DNA of 58,183 nt, taken from Myxococcales bacterium. GTDB lineage: Bacteria > Myxococcota_A > Polyangia > Palsa-1104 > JAEUJZ01. Below, piece after piece: positions 52,993 through 58,183 of the stretch. Made by a program: the position numbers and the translations under genes. The stretch is from positions 1 through 58,183 of the forward strand of contig JAEUKA010000054.1 in the NCBI GenBank assembly GCA_016794465.1. The letters are read 5' to 3'. Each line of letters opens with the position of its first letter. Position 1 is the first letter of the stretch. The notes under the pieces are model-generated. The model worked only from the letters and a program-made list of their open reading frames with translations. It had not been told where the DNA came from and did not search any database.

Positions 52993-55900
52993 CCACGGTC
53001 GCCAAGCGCGCGTTCGGCGCCGATGACGAGCTGGCTACTGGCGTCATCGATCGCCACGCCTGCGTCCCCGGCGCGCCGGACGCTCACTCCAGCGAGTTCG
53101 GTGAAGCCTGGTCGCGGAAGCTGTGGCTCATCAGGGATAAGTATCCGGGCGTCGTGGGACCGATCTGCCAGATAGGCACGCGTTTCGCCATCCCGATTGC
53201 CTGCCCGCGCGGTGCGCGATCGGCGAGGTTCGGCCTCTGGCTCAGGGAGCTGGACCACCAAGGCCAGCTCGTTCGCGTGATCGCCTCATATCTGGCGGCT
53301 GTGCCCCACTTACTGATTGAAGTCCAAGAGTCCCACACTGATGTGCTCGAGGTTGTTGTCTCCAACGATACGACGTTGTCCGGGCTCGACCAATTCCTGA
53401 ACGACTTAGAGTTCATTTCCGAGGTCTTGACCCACGGACGCAGCGATCTCCTCCTGCAGCATCTCACAGGGCGACCTCCGCCCGACGAGATGCCCAGCGT
53501 GGAGGACTATGAAATGAGCGAGACGCGCGTCTCCGCCAATTTGGAGGTAGACGCGGTCATCTCCGTCTTGTTCCAGCCGCTCGATCTTGCAAGCCTGGCG
53601 AGGCTTGATGCTAGCCTACTTGCGTATAATAACGAGGACGCTGGTGCTGTGGGCCAAGTCCTGGGACGCCTGCTCCAGCCGTTCGTCCTGGACTCCACCG
53701 AGATACCCCTGGGGCGAAAGGCGGTGAGAGTCGACCACATCTGTCTGCCAGGACTGCTGCTGGCCGACACTAGAGAGCAAGAAGAGGCGGTTCTCACACC
53801 CGCCTTTCGCCTAGCGACGAAGCCTGATCGGCATCGCGTCGCGCTGTGCCGGAATACCGTCCAGTGCCTGGGAACTAGTCGGCCCGGCTTCCTCGATCCA
53901 AGCCGGGTCTGTGATGGGTCGTCGACGGCGATCCTTCTGTTGCGTCGCGTTCTGGACGAGGTCGTCAAGAGCGGGGGTTTAGCGGACCATGGCCTTACGA
54001 TCGAGCTGCTCGGCACCGATGAGCCGACCGAAGCTGCATTTCGCGCACTATCGGCTTGGCCAAGGACGGAGCGAGTCGGTTCGGTAGCGTCAGAAGTCAC
54101 GCCGCCGGTCGACGTCATCGTCCTGTTTCCGACAACACGATCGAACGCTCTCGACGTGCGGGTGGACAGCGTCATCGTTGATCTATTTGGCACCTGTGGC
54201 ACAAGGTCGGTACCGGACGTTCTCTTGAAGAACGTTGTTTATGTAAGCGGAGCGTCTGTATGGCTCGACGGCATGCCGGTTATCTCGACGCCGCCTTTCG
54301 CGCTGGACCGAGTAGAGCCGGCCCTCCTCGAAGCGCTTCTCAGAGAGCTCTACGCGGCGTCCAGCACTGACGGTGGCCCGTCCCTACAGACGAACGACTT
54401 TGTAGCGCTCCAGGACGACCACCATGTCGAAGTTCGAGGCGTTCGCGGATTCTGGGGCGAGATCGGCCGGGCGGAATGGGCCGCCTTTCACTCGCGTCGC
54501 CGGGGCGAACTGACGAGGTACCGTCCGTCGGAGCTGGTGACGGCGGCTAACCCGCCGCTCGCCAGCTTACCCGACAAGACGATGAACGTCTGCGAATACG
54601 TCTTTAGCGAATCGCACATTCGATCCGGCTTGTCCCTCATCGATCCCCAGAGCTGTCAGTCCGTGACCTACGCCGAACTGCAGCGGATGGCGAGCACGTG
54701 CGCGCAGCGGTTCCGAGCGTTGGGGCTTCGCGTGGGAGACGTCGTGGCGCTCGCGGCGCCAGACGGAATCTCGACCGTCGCGGTGATGCTCGGGTGCTTC
54801 ATGGGCGGGGGGGTCTTTGCGCCTCTCAACTACTTCGCCTCGGCCGCGAACTTCGATGCGATGTTGAACGCCGCCAAGCCCGGCCTCGTGCTCTATGATC
54901 CAGCGATCGATGCCCGCCACCTGTCGGCTCTGAAGGATATGCGGCACGCGGAGCTTGCGTCCTTCTTGCGACCGGATGCTCCGGATGACGCCGACGGAGA
55001 GGCCGCCCCGGTGCCGTTATCGCCAGAGGCCGCCGCCGTTATGCTGTTCACCTCGGGTTCGACGGGCACTCCGAAGGCGGTGATACACTCACACGGCGAC
55101 TTCATCGCCTGCAGTCGCAACTACTCTCCATACATCGTCGAGCTCGGGCGGAATGATCGCGTTTATACGCCGTCGCCCATCTTCTTCGCATATGGATTGA
55201 ACAACGTGATGCTTTCTCTCAGTGCGGGCGCCACGCATGTGATCGCAGCGCCTCGCGATGGCGGAGTGGCCGTCACGGAAGTGCTTGCAGAAAATGAAGT
55301 GACCGTGCTCTTCACCGTTCCCGCGGTCTACAAGCTGATTCTCCGCAATAGCGATCGGGGCATGCGGTTTCCGAAGCTGAGGCTGTGCGTCTCTGCCGGC
55401 GAAAAGCTGCCATCGAAGCTTTATCGAGAGGTGCGACGCTTTTTCGGTGTAAATGTGCTCGATGGGATCGGGTGCACAGAGGCAATCTCGACGTTCATTT
55501 CGAATCGGCAGAGCTATGTCACACCCGCGTGTACTGGCGTTGTAATTCCGGGGTTTGCGGTCAAGCTAGTGAACCAACGAGGTGAACTCTGCCAGGTAGG
55601 AGAGATCGGTGTCCTGTGGGTCCAGGGGGAGGCGTTGGCGCGGTGCTACTCAAATGACCCTGATCTGACTAAGAAGCACTTCGTGGGCGGCTGGTTCAAC
55701 ACCCAGGACATGTTCTACATGGACGCCGAGTATCGATTCTACAGTATGGGCAGAGCCGGTTCGGTCATCAAGATCAACTCGTGTTGGTTTTCGCCGGATA
55801 TCATGGAGGCGGTCCTGCAATCCCATCCGGCGGTGAAGGATTGTGCTGTCTGCACTGTCACCGACGACTACGGGTTGCCGAGGCCGAAAGCGTTCGTCGT

Positions 55901-56078
55901 TATCGGCAATCGTGAGGGCTACGACGATGATCTCGATCGCTTGTGGGCCGAACTGCGCGCCCTGTCGAAAGACAAGCTCGGGAAGGACCATTACCCACAC
56001 AAGTTTGCGGCCATCGGCGCGCTCCCTCGGACCACAAGCGGGAAGTTGATACGGTCGGAGCTCCTGAAGCTGGCCTAA
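52989..56078 (+). CDS. Aryl-acid CoA-ligase-like protein with a large unknown N-terminal region
   Basis: 1029 residues from ATG 52989 (ATGA overlap). Residues about 530-1029 are an AMP-forming ligase close to benzoate-CoA ligases: LFTSGSTGTPKAVIHSH (about 688), PSPIFFAYGLNN, DGIGCTEAISTF and C-terminal RTTSGKLIRSELL with the catalytic Lys. The hinge motif GRxDD is GRAGSVIK, an unusual change. There is no carrier domain. It probably activates a benzoate starter, like CysL. Residues 1-530 match nothing I know; they contain strand-helix alternation (TIELLGTDEPTEAAFRAL, DSVIVDLFGTCGTRSV) that could be a Rossmann-like fold. The frame continues upstream to 52941 but without a ribosome site. Confidence 0.8.
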   Translation: MTTVAKRAFGADDELATGVIDRHACVPGAPDAHSSEFGEAWSRKLWLIRDKYPGVVGPICQIGTRFAIPIACPRGARSARFGLWLRELDHQGQLVRVIASYLAAVPHLLIEVQESHTDVLEVVVSNDTTLSGLDQFLNDLEFISEVLTHGRSDLLLQHLTGRPPPDEMPSVEDYEMSETRVSANLEVDAVISVLFQPLDLASLARLDASLLAYNNEDAGAVGQVLGRLLQPFVLDSTEIPLGRKAVRVDHICLPGLLLADTREQEEAVLTPAFRLATKPDRHRVALCRNTVQCLGTSRPGFLDPSRVCDGSSTAILLLRRVLDEVVKSGGLADHGLTIELLGTDEPTEAAFRALSAWPRTERVGSVASEVTPPVDVIVLFPTTRSNALDVRVDSVIVDLFGTCGTRSVPDVLLKNVVYVSGASVWLDGMPVISTPPFALDRVEPALLEALLRELYAASSTDGGPSLQTNDFVALQDDHHVEVRGVRGFWGEIGRAEWAAFHSRRRGELTRYRPSELVTAANPPLASLPDKTMNVCEYVFSESHIRSGLSLIDPQSCQSVTYAELQRMASTCAQRFRALGLRVGDVVALAAPDGISTVAVMLGCFMGGGVFAPLNYFASAANFDAMLNAAKPGLVLYDPAIDARHLSALKDMRHAELASFLRPDAPDDADGEAAPVPLSPEAAAVMLFTSGSTGTPKAVIHSHGDFIACSRNYSPYIVELGRNDRVYTPSPIFFAYGLNNVMLSLSAGATHVIAAPRDGGVAVTEVLAENEVTVLFTVPAVYKLILRNSDRGMRFPKLRLCVSAGEKLPSKLYREVRRFFGVNVLDGIGCTEAISTFISNRQSYVTPACTGVVIPGFAVKLVNQRGELCQVGEIGVLWVQGEALARCYSNDPDLTKKHFVGGWFNTQDMFYMDAEYRFYSMGRAGSVIKINSCWFSPDIMEAVLQSHPAVKDCAVCTVTDDYGLPRPKAFVVIGNREGYDDDLDRLWAELRALSKDKLGKDHYPHKFAAIGALPRTTSGKLIRSELLKLA

Positions 56079-56104
56079 GGTATGGTGTTATGTATGCGAA
56101 ATTT

Positions 56105-57562
56105 TGTCAACAGTAAGTAAAGTGTCCGGTGGTTTGTAGTAAGTGGTGTGTCCGCTTTTGGTTTTAGGAAATGGGAAAAAATCTGAGCTCGTCGTCGAGG
56201 CTGTGGGTAAGTGGGCAACCTGCAAGGTTGTCCAAGCTCCTGGGGTCAAGCCGACTGGCTTGTCCCTGGGAGCGGCTTATCCACAGCCTTAGGCCGCGCG
56301 CCGCATCACCGCCGCTGTCGACCGCAGCTCCAGTCCGTCCGAGCTGTAGCGCCCCAGGCAGTGCGGCCCGTGGTACACGCTCAGCGTCTGGTCCAGATGC
56401 CGATACACCTGCACCCGGCACTTGGCGTACGTATATCGCTGCTTGGAGCTCGGAATTTGCAGTCTCTTTCCCTCGAAGGACACCGTGTTGTCGTTCTGCA
56501 CCTGCCTCTGATCTACGTGCGCAAAAATCCGCTCCAAGTCCCGTCCCACCACCGGCACAAAGGCACTCCCTTCCTCTGTGGCTTTCACCATCAGGTGCTG
56601 GTTGTGCCACGGCTTAAACACCTGCTGCAGATACCGATTCGCTTCGCTCATCGTCGTGATTCCGGCCCTCCTGAGCTCCTGCGGTAGCCGTCCCTGCCAG
56701 GTCTGCCACAGCCTCTCTCCGCGGCCTCTGGCCTGCGGGCTGTACGCCACGATGAGCTCGATTCCCAGCTCCTCCAGAGCTCTCTGTACCTGCGTTTTAA
56801 AGCTCCGGTCTGGCTCGCCTCCGGCCTTAGGTGTGTACACGAAATGACTCGCGCGATCCGTGTACAGAGAACAGAAAATCCCGTGCTCTTGCACGACCTC
56901 CTTGAGCACTCCCATCACGCTCTCTGTTCCTTCCTGCTCCACCATCTCGACCGAATACACCTCGCTGGTCGCGTCGTCGAGAACGACCAGCAAATCCTGG
57001 TACCCCGCATCCTCTCCTAACCACTGGTGAGTGCTTCCGTCCAGGTGCATCATCATCCCGGGCAGAGGCCTCCTTTCCCGGCGGATTCGATGCGCTCCGT
57101 GCCGCTTGTCCTTGGTCACAAGCCCCGCCTGTTGCAGCGTATTTTTGACCCAGCTGTAGCTCTGCACCACCCCGTGATCGCTCTGTAGCTTCTCGTGAAA
57201 GTGCTTCACGTTGAAGTCAAAGTACTCCTCTCGATACAGCCTCAGTACTTTCTGGATTTCCTCTACCCCGACGCGCCTCTGGCTCGGCGTCCTCCGTCGG
57301 AGGTCGAGCAGCCCATCGTACCCGTGCTCCTCGTACCTCACCTTCCATCGCCTGATCTGCCTCGGGCTTAGATGCAAGATCTCCGCTGCCTGCAGCCAGT
57401 TCAGCTTTCCCGCATACACCCTCTTCACGACCTCCTGCACCCTCATCACTGGCTCCACCTCAGCCTCGGGGTAGCTCGTCATCTTTCCCTACTACCCCAG
57501 CCTCTTCGAGAGCGGTCACTTCATTTGCTACAACCACCGGTCATTTCATTTGCTTACGACAC
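56105..57562. mobile_element. ISNCY/IS1202-like insertion sequence with 15-bp target duplication
   Basis: The element starts TGTCAACAG and ends CTTACGACAC; inside, imperfect inverted repeats match (left AAGTGTCCGGTGGTTTGTAG, right, on the opposite strand, AAATGACCGGTGGTTGTAGC). ATGTATGCGAAATTT occurs on both sides at 56090-56104 and 57563-57577, a 15-bp target-site duplication. Long duplications are typical of IS1202-type elements as I recall. The insertion lies only 12 bp after the last biosynthetic gene and looks recent because the duplication is perfect. Confidence 0.85.
56289..57482 (-). CDS. ISNCY-type transposase
   Basis: 397 residues, complete. An N-terminal HTH pair (NWLQAAEILHLSPRQIRRWK) and a second HTH region precede a DDE core: first Asp in MMMHLDGSTHQWLGE, second in SLYTDRASHFVY, and Glu in SPQARGRGERLWQTWQGRLP. 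The C-terminus is strand-rich (TYAKCRVQVYRHLDQTLSVYHG). The DGSxHxWL and SPQAxGRxER motifs mark the ISNCY (IS1202-like) transposases. With intact ends and target duplication, the element may be active. Confidence 0.9.
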   Translation of the reverse strand: MTSYPEAEVEPVMRVQEVVKRVYAGKLNWLQAAEILHLSPRQIRRWKVRYEEHGYDGLLDLRRRTPSQRRVGVEEIQKVLRLYREEYFDFNVKHFHEKLQSDHGVVQSYSWVKNTLQQAGLVTKDKRHGAHRIRRERRPLPGMMMHLDGSTHQWLGEDAGYQDLLVVLDDATSEVYSVEMVEQEGTESVMGVLKEVVQEHGIFCSLYTDRASHFVYTPKAGGEPDRSFKTQVQRALEELGIELIVAYSPQARGRGERLWQTWQGRLPQELRRAGITTMSEANRYLQQVFKPWHNQHLMVKATEEGSAFVPVVGRDLERIFAHVDQRQVQNDNTVSFEGKRLQIPSSKQRYTYAKCRVQVYRHLDQTLSVYHGPHCLGRYSSDGLELRSTAAVMRRAA

Positions 57563-57667
57563 ATGTATGCGAAATTTATGCGAAATTTATTGAACTTCTT
57601 TCAAAAATGTGGCAGGAGGCGCTGTCCCTCAGGCTGTTGAAAAAAGATAGGCGGCGCATGTTGATTC

Positions 57668-58183
57668 CTATGCTGCTTGGGTGTCGGGAGCAAGTCCTAC
57701 GTGACGGTCGTGGTCACGTAGGGCCTTTAGGAGTGAAGGAAGATCTCGGTATCCTTTGAGTCTCCGGAATCGCTTGGCGGCATCCATTGCCGTCGCACAG
57801 GTCCAGCGCAGCGCCATCTGTCCGTCTCTCCAATTCTGCACCCGCGCGCTGAGTTTGCGGACACTCCCGATCAGATTCTCGATCAGGTTGGTGCTGGACA
57901 GATGCCGCACGAGGTCGTCTGGGAGCCGCAGTCGCATCACGGTCAGAGTTTCCGAAAGTCCTTCTCGCAGCGACGCGGCGGCACCGGGATGCTCGGCTTC
58001 CAGCGTGCGCGCCAGATTCGTAAGTTGCTTGGTTGCACGCACCGCATCGCGACTGGCGTAGGCCTGCCGCATCGTGTGGCGGACACTAGGAACGAGCTCC
58101 TTAGGAATCTGCTCGGTGACGTTTCTCTCCTTGTGAACGCGGCAGCGCTGGATCAGTGCTCGCTCCCCAAAGACCTCGCGCAC
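57668..58183 (-). CDS. IS256-type (mutator) transposase, partial at window edge
   Basis: C-terminal 171 residues; the rest lies beyond the window. IQRCRVHKERNV is the conserved stretch shortly after the second Asp; TNLIENLIGSVRK contains the Glu region of the IS256 family, followed by RWCTA-like ALRWTCATAM. It is on the minus strand. Together with the ISNCY element it marks the visible right edge of the biosynthetic locus, so further pathway genes could lie past this IS. Confidence 0.88.
   Translation of the reverse strand: MREVFGERALIQRCRVHKERNVTEQIPKELVPSVRHTMRQAYASRDAVRATKQLTNLARTLEAEHPGAAASLREGLSETLTVMRLRLPDDLVRHLSSTNLIENLIGSVRKLSARVQNWRDGQMALRWTCATAMDAAKRFRRLKGYRDLPSLLKALRDHDRHVGLAPDTQAA

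Noticed and set aside
1..58183. tRNA or rRNA genes, including tRNA attachment sites for the integrases
   Set aside because: I looked for T-loop-like GGTTCGAATC motifs and conserved rRNA stretches by eye and saw none; a tRNAscan run would be decisive.

Overview
The window looks like a fragment of a high-GC Myxococcota (myxobacterial) genome. This rests on lipoproteins with clustered cysteines, a propeller protein with repeated VWGSDxxNVYAVG units, a Ser/Thr protein kinase of the PknB type, a TPR protein with a Pro-rich linker, and a biosynthetic locus that resembles the myxobacterial cystobactamid and the Xanthomonas albicidin pathways. Insertion sequences of at least six kinds (IS701-, IS5-, IS4/Tn5-, IS1380-, ISNCY/IS1202- and IS256-like) punctuate it. 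The species cannot be named from the sequence.

Left part, 1-16 kb: after an IS701-like element comes a tight same-strand operon (1451-7460) of virion- or surface-like proteins: coiled-coil proteins, a fibre-like beta protein, a Cys-rich lipoprotein, a collagen-like protein with a probable beta-helix tip, and a zinc-ribbon/J-domain-like protein. It is followed by ten near-identical 23-bp palindromes at 43-44 bp spacing. An AT-rich HEPN/Toprim-type gene lies between the tenth copy and a displaced eleventh. Then come a TPR protein, several small DNA-binding proteins, an AT-rich three-gene cassette between diverged direct repeats, and a serine recombinase. I read this as an undescribed integrative or virus-like element. 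Its right edge breaks a host propeller gene.

Middle, 16-24 kb: about 1.5 kb of host sequence holds a 5'-truncated propeller gene and a 3'-truncated protein kinase gene. The kinase is cut by a second element, which carries a tyrosine integrase, a regulator pair related to the pair in the first element, a POT-type transporter, a degenerate GGDEF protein and an unusual HTH-EgtD-like methyltransferase fusion.

Right part, 24-58 kb: a biosynthetic locus. A shikimate block (aroA, aroC, fused aroK-aroB, class II DAHP synthase) should feed chorismate. A fused aminodeoxychorismate synthase and an aminodeoxychorismate lyase convert chorismate to 4-aminobenzoate (PABA). An A-T-C-A-T-TE synthetase has two A domains whose specificity residues (AIKYFSIDVK and AVKYFANDVK by my alignment) resemble the PABA code of cystobactamid and albicidin. 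A stand-alone A-T module with an Asn code (DLTKIGEVGK) carries an inserted PP-loop domain like the aminomutase/amide-dehydratase domain of CysH. An MbtH protein, a Cys-nucleophile alpha/beta-hydrolase (probable aminoacyl shuttle), a BoxB-like diiron oxygenase, an O-methyltransferase, an Asn-hydroxylase-like Fe(II)/2-oxoglutarate enzyme, a type II thioesterase and a benzoate-CoA-ligase-like protein with a large unknown N-terminal region complete the set. Only one condensation domain is visible and there is no multi-module CysK-like synthetase. The product is therefore either much smaller than cystobactamid or depends on genes outside the window.
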